A stretch of 64,000 nucleotides of DNA, taken from Rhodopirellula baltica SH 1 (lineage in GTDB: Bacteria > Planctomycetota > Planctomycetia > Pirellulales > Pirellulaceae). The number at the start of each line of letters is the position of its first letter. Position 1 is the stretch's first letter. The notes under the pieces were generated by a model, which saw only the letters and a list, made by a program, of their open reading frames with translations, was not told the DNA's origin and made no database searches. The translations under genes and the position numbers were made by a program. Below are positions 19,663-28,655 of this stretch, in pieces. Location of the stretch: positions 5,514,001 through 5,578,000 of the forward strand of contig NC_005027.1 in the NCBI RefSeq assembly GCF_000196115.1, in the 5' to 3' direction.

Positions 19663-21099
19663 ATGAAGTCAAAGCTCACTCTCACAGATCTGATCCTCGT
19701 CAGCGTGGTGGCGTCAGTTGGATTCAGTTTGTTGTTGCCGGTGGTCTTGCGTCAGCGTGCTGCTAATCGAAACATTCAGTGTTCGAACAACCTCGCAATG
19801 TTGGGCTTGGCGATGCACAACTATCACGCTGCTTACAACCAATTGCCGCCGGGGTTGGGTGGAACCGTTGGTGGAGAAGATGACACTTGCAACCAAGGAC
19901 GGCTCAGCCCGTTGGTCACGCTCTCGCCGTTTTTGGAACAGCAGGCATTGTGGGAAAAAATCGCGAATCCCTATGTGTCGCCGAAGACCGGGAAGCGATT
20001 TCCGCCAATGGGTCCAGCGCCCTGGTTTGATTCAACGGAATACACACCATGGGCATCGGCTTTCGCAACCTTGCGTTGTCCCGACGACATGCAAACCAAA
20101 CCGGAAGTGCCGGAACAAGAAACAATCGTGGTGACGACCTTGGCGATGCCCGAGCTGCCGCCTGGGGCAATCGATCCAGCAACGTTCTGCAACTACGTGT
20201 TTAGTTATGGTGACGGAACGTATTTGATGGGTGAGAAGATTGACCAGAAAAATGCCGAATCGATGCGGCGCGTGCAGGCGGGTATGCGAGGTGCGTTCAG
20301 CGGGAATCAGCGAAAGAGGTTTCGTGACTTCTTGGACGGGTTGTCCAACACAATTGGAATGTCCGAAACGATCACGCCGGATGAGAATGACGCGAAGGAG
20401 TCCCACATTGCTCAAGGGATCAAAGGGTTGAGCTTGAATCCATCGTTGTGCCTGAAGACACGCGACGGTGACCATGCCGATTGGTGGGAGGTTCGCCGGG
20501 GATCTCGTTGGGCAGACGGAGCTTTGGCGATCAGTGGTTTCCAAACCGTCTTGCCACCCAACTCGCCGACCTGTTTATCGGATTTGGGAATGGAGGACCC
20601 GATTGCATCGGCATCCAGTCGGCACGCCGATGGGGTGCATGCTTTGATGATGGACGGCCGAACCGTGTTTGTTCGGGACAGCATCGACACGGGAGATCTT
20701 TCTCAGCCGGGTGTGTCGATTGGCAGCGAATATACCCGGCCGGGATCACGCAGTCCGTATGGAGTCTGGGGCGCGATGGGAAGTCGAGCAGCCAGGGAAG
20801 TACTGGCCAGTCCAATCACCAACAATGCTTCCATCGAAGAAGTGGTCAGAGAGCAACGCAATCCAGATCAGGCTGCCGCAGCCGAGGAACGCTGGACGAC
20901 ATGGACAGATCACGATGGCGAACATCGTTTGAAAGCGAAGCTCAATCGGATCATCGAGCGCGAAACGGTGGAGCTGGAAGACAGCAAAGGCATCCTGCAC
21001 CGGGTGCCTTTGAACACTTTGTCCGACCGACACATCATCATGGCGGTGATGATGTATGAGAGGGAGTTAGAATCGAAAGCGGCGTCCAAGTCGGAGTGA
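19663..21099 (+). CDS. DUF1559 (H-X9-DG) pseudopilin-like protein, second paralogue
   Basis: 478 residues from the ATG at 19663, which has GGAG 8 bases upstream; the frame is open 27 codons further up, but that part (many Cys, no pattern) is less convincing. The N-terminal helix TLTDLILVSVVASVGFSLLLP resembles a decayed prepilin motif, with Asp where the +5 Glu should be. The core CSNNLAMLGLAMHNYHAAYNQLPPG and H321-X9-DG (RHADGVHALMMDG) define DUF1559. It ends with an SHD1-like domain (TWTDHDGEHRLKAKLNRIIERETVELED). It is similar throughout to the gene before it, so the two arose by tandem duplication. Confidence 0.82.
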   Translation: MKSKLTLTDLILVSVVASVGFSLLLPVVLRQRAANRNIQCSNNLAMLGLAMHNYHAAYNQLPPGLGGTVGGEDDTCNQGRLSPLVTLSPFLEQQALWEKIANPYVSPKTGKRFPPMGPAPWFDSTEYTPWASAFATLRCPDDMQTKPEVPEQETIVVTTLAMPELPPGAIDPATFCNYVFSYGDGTYLMGEKIDQKNAESMRRVQAGMRGAFSGNQRKRFRDFLDGLSNTIGMSETITPDENDAKESHIAQGIKGLSLNPSLCLKTRDGDHADWWEVRRGSRWADGALAISGFQTVLPPNSPTCLSDLGMEDPIASASSRHADGVHALMMDGRTVFVRDSIDTGDLSQPGVSIGSEYTRPGSRSPYGVWGAMGSRAAREVLASPITNNASIEEVVREQRNPDQAAAAEERWTTWTDHDGEHRLKAKLNRIIERETVELEDSKGILHRVPLNTLSDRHIIMAVMMYERELESKAASKSE

Positions 21100-21125
21100 T
21101 TGGAAGCCGTGATGGTGGAAGCCGA

Positions 21126-22118
21126 TCAGAACTTCAGCGATTCACGCGGCTGCATGGGATTGGCAGCGTCGAACTGTTCGATCAGTTTCTTGGATTCGTC
21201 GTCGATCGATTCAGGCAATTGGATTTGTAGTTCGACCATCAAGTCGCCGTCCGTTCCCTTTGGGTTGCGAACGCCCTGTCCTTTCAGACGCAAACGTTTG
21301 CCGCTGGAACTGCCGGCGGGAATCGAAAGCGTGATCGTTCCCGCGGGAGTTGGCACGTCGACCTTGGCACCCAACACAGCTTCCGCGACGGTGATCGGAA
21401 GTTTGAGTTCCAAGTGGTTGCCGTTGCGTTTGTAGAACGGGTGGTCGTCGACTTGAATGATCAGGATCAAGTCACCCGCACCACCGGGGCCGGGATGTCC
21501 CTGTTCACGCAATCGAATTTTGCTGCCGGAGCTGACCCCGGGTGGAATCGCGACCGACAGTTTTTCTTGTTTGCCACCTCGAGCGAGATAGAACTCGACT
21601 TTGTCACCCAGCACCGCGGTGCGGAACGTGACAGACAATTCGTGCCGAATGTTTTGACCACGTTGCGGAGGCGCCGATCGCTGGCCACCACCGAATGGTG
21701 AACCGCCACCGCCTCGTGCTCCGCCACCGAGGATTTGTTCAAAGAAGTCGTTGAACCCGTTCTCAAATCCAGGTTGGCCTCCTCCCCCGCCACCGCGACC
21801 GGCCGCGCCGAAGATTTGTTCCAGATCCAAGCCGTCAAAGGATGGACCCGCTGCTCCGCCACCACCACCGGCTCCGGGATTCCAACCCCCGCGAATTTTT
21901 TCGAAGTCGGATCCGTAGCGATCGTATGCCGCTCGCTTTTGTTCGTCGTTGAGGACTTCGTACGCTTCCTGAACGCGTTTGAATTTTTCTTGCGCGTCCG
22001 GGTTATCGGGGTTCATGTCCGGATGGTACTTCCGGGCTAACTTGCGATAGGCTTTGGTCAGTTCGGCCTTGTCGGCGTCGCGAGAAACTCCCAGCGTTTG
22101 ATACAGATCTTCGGCCAC
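21126..22118 (-). CDS. cbpA: DnaJ-family co-chaperone, CbpA-like (no zinc domain)
   Basis: 330 residues. The J domain spans residues 5-70 with HPD in [12 protein letters not shown], and stimulates Hsp70 ATPase. A long Gly-rich linker (about 76-150, several runs of G) follows. The two C-terminal beta domains come next ([20 protein letters not shown], then [25 protein letters not shown]). The cysteine-rich zinc domain of true DnaJ is absent, giving CbpA/type II architecture. It is divergent from the secreted protein at 22222, with a 13-base palindrome in the shared upstream region. Confidence 0.9.
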   Translation of the reverse strand: MAEDLYQTLGVSRDADKAELTKAYRKLARKYHPDMNPDNPDAQEKFKRVQEAYEVLNDEQKRAAYDRYGSDFEKIRGGWNPGAGGGGGAAGPSFDGLDLEQIFGAAGRGGGGGGQPGFENGFNDFFEQILGGGARGGGGSPFGGGQRSAPPQRGQNIRHELSVTFRTAVLGDKVEFYLARGGKQEKLSVAIPPGVSSGSKIRLREQGHPGPGGAGDLILIIQVDDHPFYKRNGNHLELKLPITVAEAVLGAKVDVPTPAGTITLSIPAGSSSGKRLRLKGQGVRNPKGTDGDLMVELQIQLPESIDDESKKLIEQFDAANPMQPRESLKF

Positions 22119-22146
22119 AGCGTGTCAATGATTTTGAAGGCGATTG

Positions 22147-22159
22147 TGTCATTTTGACA
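22147..22159. promoter_or_regulatory. 13-base inverted repeat between cbpA-like gene and divergent gene
   Basis: TGTCA-TTT-TGACA lies 29 bases upstream of the cbpA-like start (minus strand) and 63 bases upstream of the divergent start at 22222. The position fits an operator for either gene. No heat-shock CIRCE element is present. Function unknown. Confidence 0.3.
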
Positions 22160-22221
22160 GGAACAGTCTTTTGTGGATTCACCATAGCAAACACCGAACC
22201 ACAGACCGATGGGGGAATGCC

Positions 22222-23874
22222 GTGAAGTCGATTTGTCCCCTTTTTGCCCTGGTTTTGTGCGGTTTCTGCCCACCTGTGCCGCTTTGGGCCGACGGCGACC
22301 TGACGCTGCGAGTGGTTGACGAGTCGACGGGAGAACCGACGATCGCGCGCATGGAGCTGACCCGACAGCTGCCCACAACGGTGCGGCGAACGTCGCGGCC
22401 GAAGTCAGTTTCGGTGGCTCCGCGTCATTCGCTGTCGTCGGGGCCCGGATTTGTGCTGGATGAATTCGCGGAACTGTCGCTGCAAGATGGCGCGTACGAG
22501 TTCAAGCTGACGCGAGGTCCCGAGTCGCGAGTTCTTCGAGGCACTTTTGAAGTTCAACGTGGCGGTGAAGACGAGCATCAACTCGCACTTCCGCGAATGG
22601 TCCAGATGCGACCGGAAGGCTGGACGAGCGGCGATTGCTTGGTGCCTCGTTCGGCGGAAAGTTTGCCGATGCGAATGACGGCAGAGGATCTGCATTTGGC
22701 AAACGTCCTCCGTGATTTGGAAATTGCCGGACGCGGAATAGAGAAACCGATCCCACGTCGCAACGCTAAGAACCTGTTCGGTGACAACGAGCCTGTGCAA
22801 ACGCCTGATGGTTGGCCGACGGAACCATTGTGGATTGAGACTAACGTCGACTGCATCGGCGGTTTGGCGTTTTATCGGAACCAGATCGATCCCGACTGGA
22901 ATCCAGTTCCAACGGAAAAGTTTGCTTCGCAGGAGCTTGCTTCACTCGGTTGGTTGGCAAGTTTGCCGGCCGATTCTTCCACGCGTGTTGCGATAGAAAA
23001 TCCGTTCGCTTGGTTGTTGCCGATTTGGTTGGCCAGCGAAAAGATTGACGGCGTCTTTGTGCTCGGCGATTGGTTGCGACTGAACGAATCCGTCAATCGC
23101 GTTTCCGACGGACGCATGCTGCAACCCGCCAACCGAACCGATGCGACTCAGCTTGGACGTGACGCCGAGCAGATCCATTGGCATTTGTTGGACGCTGGTT
23201 TCCGACTGGCGCCGATGGCGGGCTCAGGTGATGAACCGGGTAACTCGCCGGTGGGATACAACCGTTTGTATGTTGCTGCTCGATCGCAGACTTCGTCGTT
23301 TGATTCGAGGGAAGAATCGGTCGCCGTCGGGACGATGGAAGATTGGTGGAACGCGGCTTGGGACGGTTGCAGTTTCGCGACAAACGGTCCCTTGATGCGG
23401 ACTAATTTGGAGGGACGTTTGCCCGGCCATGTATTCGAGATTCGTCGGGCTGACGTCAGCGGCGACGAATCGGTCGAGCTGACCGCCGAAGTTGTCCTGA
23501 ACGTTCGCGACCCGGTCGAGTACCTCGAAGTCATTCACAACGGTCGGTTGCACTATGGAGCGAAGTTGGACGAATTCGCGAAAGCGGGCGGTCGAATCCC
23601 TCCTCTGAAAATCAAAGAATCGGGCTGGGCGACGGTTCGAGTGGTGACATTGCACGAGGACCACTACCGGGCCGTGATTTCGTCGCCTTGGTATTTTCAG
23701 GTTGGTGGGCAACCGAGAATCTCCGCACGCAGCGTCGCTTTTTTCCAGAAGTGGTTGGGCGAAACCGAGCAGCGATTGGCCAAGCTTCCACCTGACCAAT
23801 TGAAGGCATTTGTGCCCTACGTTCGGGCGGCTCGCAAATTTTGGGCGGAGCGAGCCGAGAAAGCTGGTTCGTGA
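22222..23874 (+). CDS. Secreted CehA/McbA-like protein with altered metal site
   Basis: 550 residues from GTG 22222, which follows GGGGGAA and gives a good signal peptide (MKSICPLFALVLCGFCPPVPLWA). Next is a beta-domain (LTLRVVDESTGEPTIARMEL). The segment GWTSGDCLVPRSAESLPMRMTAEDLHLANVLRD lines up with the G-W-x-S-G-D-x-H-x-H...P...A-E-D-L start of the CehA/McbA metallohydrolase family. Here CLVP replaces the expected His-x-His, so the metal site looks altered. It might be a non-catalytic relative. The frame is open back to 22144, but that part overlaps regulatory sequence. Confidence 0.65.
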   Translation: MKSICPLFALVLCGFCPPVPLWADGDLTLRVVDESTGEPTIARMELTRQLPTTVRRTSRPKSVSVAPRHSLSSGPGFVLDEFAELSLQDGAYEFKLTRGPESRVLRGTFEVQRGGEDEHQLALPRMVQMRPEGWTSGDCLVPRSAESLPMRMTAEDLHLANVLRDLEIAGRGIEKPIPRRNAKNLFGDNEPVQTPDGWPTEPLWIETNVDCIGGLAFYRNQIDPDWNPVPTEKFASQELASLGWLASLPADSSTRVAIENPFAWLLPIWLASEKIDGVFVLGDWLRLNESVNRVSDGRMLQPANRTDATQLGRDAEQIHWHLLDAGFRLAPMAGSGDEPGNSPVGYNRLYVAARSQTSSFDSREESVAVGTMEDWWNAAWDGCSFATNGPLMRTNLEGRLPGHVFEIRRADVSGDESVELTAEVVLNVRDPVEYLEVIHNGRLHYGAKLDEFAKAGGRIPPLKIKESGWATVRVVTLHEDHYRAVISSPWYFQVGGQPRISARSVAFFQKWLGETEQRLAKLPPDQLKAFVPYVRAARKFWAERAEKAGS

Positions 23875-24001
23875 AGAATCCGGCTGGAAGATGCAGTCTG
23901 CTAGAGATTTGAAGCAGGCGAGAGAATTGAAAGCGGGTGGCAATTGAGATTTGAGTTGCCGCCTCTCGTCAAATCGCCGCGGATCGTCGAAACTAGCCGC
24001 C

Positions 24002-24937
24002 ATGACGAATCTTGCTAGCGATCTGTTTCCCCACCCGTCGTCGGAATTGTCCATCGACGGTCACACGCTGCGCTACATCGATACGGCGGCCAGCTCTGAC
24101 ATCCCGAGTTCCGCGGTCGGATCCTCCGATGGCGAGCCAACGTTTCTTTGTGTGCATGGCAATCCGACGTGGAGCTTTTACTACCGGCGAATCATCGAGC
24201 GGTATGGCAAGCAGCAACGAGTGATCGCGGTCGATCACATCGGTTGTGGTCGCAGCGACAAACCATCGGAAGACGAATTCCCGTACACGATGGCCGCGCA
24301 TCGAGACAACCTGATTCGGTTGGTCGACGAGTTGGATCTGAAGAACGTGATCCTGATCGCTCACGATTGGGGTGGTGCGATTGGTTTGTCAGCCATGCAT
24401 GCTCGCCGAGACCGCTTGGCTGGGATTGGGTTGCTGAACACGGCTGCGTTCCCACCGCCGTACATGCCTCAGCGAATTGCCGCGTGCCGGATGCCGGTGT
24501 TGGGAACTCCCGCAGTTCGCGGATTGAACTTGTTCGCACGGGCCGCGGTCACCATGGCCATGTCGCGTACGAAGATGAAACCCGATGTCGCAGCGGGATT
24601 GCTGGCTCCCTATGACAATTGGAAGAACCGAGTCGCAATCGATCGGTTCGTTCGCGACATTCCTTTGAATGATTCGCATCCCACGATGAAGACTCTTCGG
24701 CAGCTGGAGTCCGATCTGCCGGACCTGGCATCGCTACCCATCTCTTTGATTTGGGGAATGAAGGATTGGTGTTTTCGACCGGAATGTCTGCGACGTTTCC
24801 AATCCGTTTGGCCCGACGCGGAAGTCACGGAACTGGCGACGACCGGTCACTATGTGATCGAAGACTCGCCCGAAGAAACCTTGGCCGCGATTGATTCATT
24901 GCTCGCCCGCGTCAAGGAACGCATCGGTGCGGCGTGA
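24002..24937 (+). CDS. Alpha/beta hydrolase, haloalkane dehalogenase-like
   Basis: 311 residues from ATG 24002. The oxyanion segment HGNPTWSFYYR and nucleophile elbow AHDWGGAIGL have Asp as nucleophile, the hallmark of haloalkane dehalogenases and OleB-type enzymes, as opposed to serine esterases. The C-terminal part carries LIWGMKDWCFRPE, and the catalytic histidine is in TTGHYVIEDSPEE. Substrate cannot be read from sequence; no other ole genes are nearby. Its end overlaps the next gene, so the two are probably translated together. Confidence 0.82.
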   Translation: MTNLASDLFPHPSSELSIDGHTLRYIDTAASSDIPSSAVGSSDGEPTFLCVHGNPTWSFYYRRIIERYGKQQRVIAVDHIGCGRSDKPSEDEFPYTMAAHRDNLIRLVDELDLKNVILIAHDWGGAIGLSAMHARRDRLAGIGLLNTAAFPPPYMPQRIAACRMPVLGTPAVRGLNLFARAAVTMAMSRTKMKPDVAAGLLAPYDNWKNRVAIDRFVRDIPLNDSHPTMKTLRQLESDLPDLASLPISLIWGMKDWCFRPECLRRFQSVWPDAEVTELATTGHYVIEDSPEETLAAIDSLLARVKERIGAA

Positions 24938-25841
24938 TCCGTGGCAATGGATCGCGAATACAATTGGCGGTCCAGCCGATGCGATTCAGTACGCTTGCGT
25001 GTTGGAAGCGACCGCACCGAAAGCGGGCAACGTTCATCCGGTCGCAAAGTTTGACGATCTCTGCTTTGCCGATTTCGTTTCTGCCGCCGAAATTGCCGCC
25101 ATCGAACTGACCGTGGCCTCATCGGGTTTGGGCGATCGAGTGCATTCATTGATCGATCAGACAAGACGCAGGACAAACACGAACGTCAATCTAGGAATCG
25201 CGTTGCTGTTTGGACCGATCGTGTTGGCGGAAGAACAGCAGCGGCCGACGAGTGATTCATGGACGTTGAATCATTGGCACGACGCAACTTCAAACGTTCT
25301 GCTGAACATCACGAAAGAACAAAGTCATCGGTTGGGACAAGCGATCGCGAAAGCGTCGGCCGGTGGCATGGATGGAGATTATCAACCGGAAGACCCATCG
25401 CTCGACGTTCAATCGTTGACCGATTCGTTCGACGTGATGGCCGCGATGCGAGAGGCAAAGAATCGCGATTTGATTGCGGTTGAATACGCAAACGGCTTTG
25501 AGAGTTTCTTTGCTGATGTTGTGCCGACCGTAGAAACATCCGTTCGCGAAACGGGCGATCTGTTATCCGGTATTTCGCTGGCTCATTTGCGATTGTTGGC
25601 CGACCGCGGTGACTCTTTGATCGCGCGGAAGAATGGCCGACAAACCGAACGAGAGATTCGCAAACGAGCCGAGCGATGCGTGGACGATTTCCAACGCAGC
25701 GGGAATTCCGGTATCGGCGAACTTGAATCGATCAAAGAGTTCGACGCGTATCTGCGGAGCGAAGCTCACCGTTTGAATCCTGGAACGACGGCGGACTTCA
25801 TTGCCGCCGCCGTCTATGTTTGCTTGCGAATGCGCAGTTGA
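24927..25841 (+). CDS. CitG/MdcB-like triphosphoribosyl-dephospho-CoA synthase family protein
   Basis: About 304 residues. The motif ACVLEATAPKAGNVHP and the later NVNLGIALLFGPIVLA match the CitG/MdcB family, which makes the prosthetic-group precursor of citrate or malonate lyases. No lyase genes are present. Homologues occur among the H4MPT-linked C1 genes of methylotrophs and Planctomycetes, and fae and mtdB lie 23 kb away, so a cofactor role in that pathway is more likely (inference). GTG 24927 has AAGGA 8 bases upstream and overlaps the previous stop by 11 bases; the frame is open up to TTG 24891. It ends 9 bases before a convergent gene. Confidence 0.75.
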   Translation: MRRDPWQWIANTIGGPADAIQYACVLEATAPKAGNVHPVAKFDDLCFADFVSAAEIAAIELTVASSGLGDRVHSLIDQTRRRTNTNVNLGIALLFGPIVLAEEQQRPTSDSWTLNHWHDATSNVLLNITKEQSHRLGQAIAKASAGGMDGDYQPEDPSLDVQSLTDSFDVMAAMREAKNRDLIAVEYANGFESFFADVVPTVETSVRETGDLLSGISLAHLRLLADRGDSLIARKNGRQTEREIRKRAERCVDDFQRSGNSGIGELESIKEFDAYLRSEAHRLNPGTTADFIAAAVYVCLRMRS

Positions 25842-25850
25842 ATTCCGGCG

Positions 25851-27332
25851 TCATTCCTTCGCTTGCAGTTGTTGCTTCAAGCGTTGGATTTCGCGTTGCA
25901 ATTCTTCTACCGTCGGTGGCTTGGGCTCGGCGGGCGGAAGACTTTCGACACTTGGAGCGAAGGAATCGTTGGGCAACGCCAACGGATCGGACTCGACCGA
26001 TGGTTCCGCAGTCGGCTTGGGCGAAGGCAGGGATTCGGCGGGAGCGGGCAAAGTGAATGTCGCCTTGGGCTCGGCGTTCGGCGGAGGAAGCTCTTCGCTA
26101 GCGGGTGCCTGCGATGTCGAAGTGTTGCCGCCGAGCATCTTGCCAAACATGGATCCCATGCCGCCGAGGAATCCACTCGATGGTGCTTCGCCCGAGTCGG
26201 TGGTTTCTCCGTTGGTTTCCGCGGTCGTGGTGGCTGAATTGGCAATGGCGGAACGTGTGGGTTCGCCGCCCGGCCCGCCCATTTCAATTTGCTTTTGAAG
26301 CATTGCGTCGCCGCGAATCAAACCAAACTCGATTTCGTCGCCGGGTCGAAGAACGGAGATCTCACGAAGTAAGTCGTCCGTTCCACGGATGAGACGACCA
26401 GAGGCCGAAACAATCCGATCTCCTTCGGCGAGACCCGAGACTTTGCCCGCGGTGCCATCAGGAACCGACACGATCATGACGCCACGTTGGGGTGCCGCAT
26501 CGCGAACTTCGATGCCAAGTGAACCACGCGAACGAGCGAGGGTGGGGCCCGCGTTGTTAGTTGGCGGCGGCAGACGGTTGGTCGCTGGTGCTGGGAGTCG
26601 GGGTGCAGGAAACTCGTTGTCCTGCGGACGATTCATGTTTGATTCGGAGTCGTCCAAAACACTTCGGCCGGCATCGGGAAGTGTGATGGGTGGCTTGGCG
26701 GCGATGCGTTCATTGGCGATTGCCGGAACATTTCCGCGGTACAAGCGACCGCCTCGAAACAACTGCATCGCGACGGAAGGTTCTTCTCCAGGTGTCGACC
26801 GGATGTCATCGAGTGCGGCGACGGCTTCGTCAAGCGAGCGTGTTCGCGAGTTGCCGATCGATACGATCAAGTCTCCCGGGCGAACACCAGCTTCATCGGC
26901 ACGTGAGTCGGACGAAAAGCCATCGACACGGAGGCCTTGGTATCCGCCGACAACCGCCGGCGAGACTCGCATGCCGAACTCGATGCTATCCGACGCGATC
27001 TCACCGCTACGTCCCGTCACGGTGGGTTGCCCGTTCGATGCGGTTGGGTTGCGTTGCGTCGTTGGGGCACGTCGATCGGTCGACGGATTCGTTCTTGGGA
27101 ACGGCGTGGCCAACGTCCGGTTTCGTCCCGAATTGGCGCGGTTGGTGGCAGCAGGATTCTGGTACGGTGGTTGTTGAAGCGGAGACGGCGGCGGGGTTTG
27201 AATGCGGTTTCGCAAACGTTCCAGCAGCCGTTGAGCCGACGCATCCGATGCGTCGATCGCATGAATGCACGAAAACATCGACAGGCAAACGGCCCAACGA
27301 ATCCAGTTCGAGCGTCGACGTGATCGAAGCAT
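25851..27332 (-). CDS. Secreted PDZ-domain protein, Pro-rich
   Basis: 493 residues. A signal-like N-terminus (WIRWAVCLSMFSCIHAIDAS, then SASAQ-type region) leads into a Pro/Asn-rich linker. Two PDZ domains follow, one around residues 115-200 (GYQGLRVDGFSSDSRADEAGVRPGDLIVSIG) and one around 270-345 (GSLGIEVRDAAPQRGVMIVSVP... GLAEGDRIVSASG). The rest is low-complexity Pro/Ser/Glu with a final coiled coil (VEELQREIQRLKQQLQ). No protease domain is present, so it is probably a periplasmic scaffold or adaptor; partner unknown. Confidence 0.8.
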   Translation of the reverse strand: MLRSRRRSNWIRWAVCLSMFSCIHAIDASDASAQRLLERLRNRIQTPPPSPLQQPPYQNPAATNRANSGRNRTLATPFPRTNPSTDRRAPTTQRNPTASNGQPTVTGRSGEIASDSIEFGMRVSPAVVGGYQGLRVDGFSSDSRADEAGVRPGDLIVSIGNSRTRSLDEAVAALDDIRSTPGEEPSVAMQLFRGGRLYRGNVPAIANERIAAKPPITLPDAGRSVLDDSESNMNRPQDNEFPAPRLPAPATNRLPPPTNNAGPTLARSRGSLGIEVRDAAPQRGVMIVSVPDGTAGKVSGLAEGDRIVSASGRLIRGTDDLLREISVLRPGDEIEFGLIRGDAMLQKQIEMGGPGGEPTRSAIANSATTTAETNGETTDSGEAPSSGFLGGMGSMFGKMLGGNTSTSQAPASEELPPPNAEPKATFTLPAPAESLPSPKPTAEPSVESDPLALPNDSFAPSVESLPPAEPKPPTVEELQREIQRLKQQLQAKE

Positions 27333-27385
27333 TTTTATCTCAATTTTAGGACTGAAGGTTCCTTCGGCAGTTTGCCTCCCGACGG

Positions 27386-28546
27386 GTGGGAGGGAACGCA
27401 GAAGGACGCGGTCAATCGATCATAGAGAGAATGATGGGGAACGCCAACCAATTCGGGTTTGACGAGCCTGCCAACGGCACCCAAGCGGCCAATTCTGGCG
27501 ATGCATCCGACCGAATACCGCTTTTTCGGCCATTTTCTCTGACAGAGCTTCCCACGCTGCTGCCGCCAGCACTCGCCCAAATCCCGCCATCTCGAGCGGT
27601 GATGGTGGCGGACCAAATTCGATCGGCGATTTCACGCCAAGTCACCGACGACTTGATTTTGTTGATCAGCGAGAGCTCCGATGCGATCGGGATCGTTCTG
27701 GGAACACCCAACAGCGATATGGCGACTGTGCTGCACGCAGGCCCGATCGTTGTCGCGGCGGACCAATATGCTCGCCCGCTCGACCGAGAATCTCAGAATT
27801 CACGATTGGCCGATGGGCTTGGCCGGACACTTGGTCAGATTTGCCGGCAGCGGGGAATCAGATTCTTGCAGTGGGCGACCGCTTGGCCGCCGGAAGAATC
27901 CGCTTCTGATGCGGATGATCCATCGTTTGCAGAAGGCGACTCCACTCGGTCCATCGATTTGCCGAGTGCCTGGCCGAAGTGGATGGGGTTCTCCAAAGTC
28001 GGCGATTTGGAGTATCTCGCTCTCGACTTGACCAAATCGTCTTCCTTCGACTCGTTGGATGCCCCGACCCAGTTGCACGTTCGTGCCGTCGATGTCGATG
28101 ACGAAGAGCAAATGAACGCAATTCGTGCGTTGGTTGAGCTGACGTATCAGGGGTCGATGGATTGTCCCTCGCTGGAACAATTTCGGACGGCGGCGCAGAT
28201 CATGGATGGCTATCAAGGCGTACCCACCTACGCTCCCGATCTGTGGTTCACGTTGTCCGAGCGACCGGGCGACGAACCCATTGGATGCTTGTTGATGGCG
28301 CGGCACGGCGGCGATTCGGCATCGGTTTTGGAAGTCGTCTACATGGGCGTGGTTCCTGAGGCTCGTGGTCGTGGATTTTCGCGTGACATCCTTTCGTTGG
28401 CGCTTGAGTGCTGTCGTGAGGAGTCCGCTTCACGAATGATTCTTGCCGTGGATCGAACCAATCGTCCGGCACGCGATGCATACCTGCGTTTGCCGATGCA
28501 AACTGTTCTGCGTGAGTCGGTTTGGGCGAGGAATACAACCAGCTGA
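27386..28546 (+). CDS. GNAT-family N-acetyltransferase
   Basis: 386 residues from GTG 27386; ATGs at 27431 and 27434 (after AGAGAG) are also possible. The C-terminal 150 residues are a GNAT domain, with the acetyl-CoA loop in VVYMGVVPEARGRGFSRDIL (about 330-350) and the closing NRPARDAYLRLPMQ. The N-terminal 200 residues look like a second, divergent GNAT half, which gives a two-domain protein. Substrate unknown. It is divergent from the PDZ gene. Confidence 0.75.
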   Translation: MGGNAEGRGQSIIERMMGNANQFGFDEPANGTQAANSGDASDRIPLFRPFSLTELPTLLPPALAQIPPSRAVMVADQIRSAISRQVTDDLILLISESSDAIGIVLGTPNSDMATVLHAGPIVVAADQYARPLDRESQNSRLADGLGRTLGQICRQRGIRFLQWATAWPPEESASDADDPSFAEGDSTRSIDLPSAWPKWMGFSKVGDLEYLALDLTKSSSFDSLDAPTQLHVRAVDVDDEEQMNAIRALVELTYQGSMDCPSLEQFRTAAQIMDGYQGVPTYAPDLWFTLSERPGDEPIGCLLMARHGGDSASVLEVVYMGVVPEARGRGFSRDILSLALECCREESASRMILAVDRTNRPARDAYLRLPMQTVLRESVWARNTTS

Positions 28547-28655
28547 GAACAGGAAACAAGTGTGCATCGATCTTGAATCCCCTCGCTGGAATGAGGTATC
28601 GACGTTCTGCAGAACGTGTCTTCTATTTCCGCTCCGTGCGCTGTCGTGATTCGCT

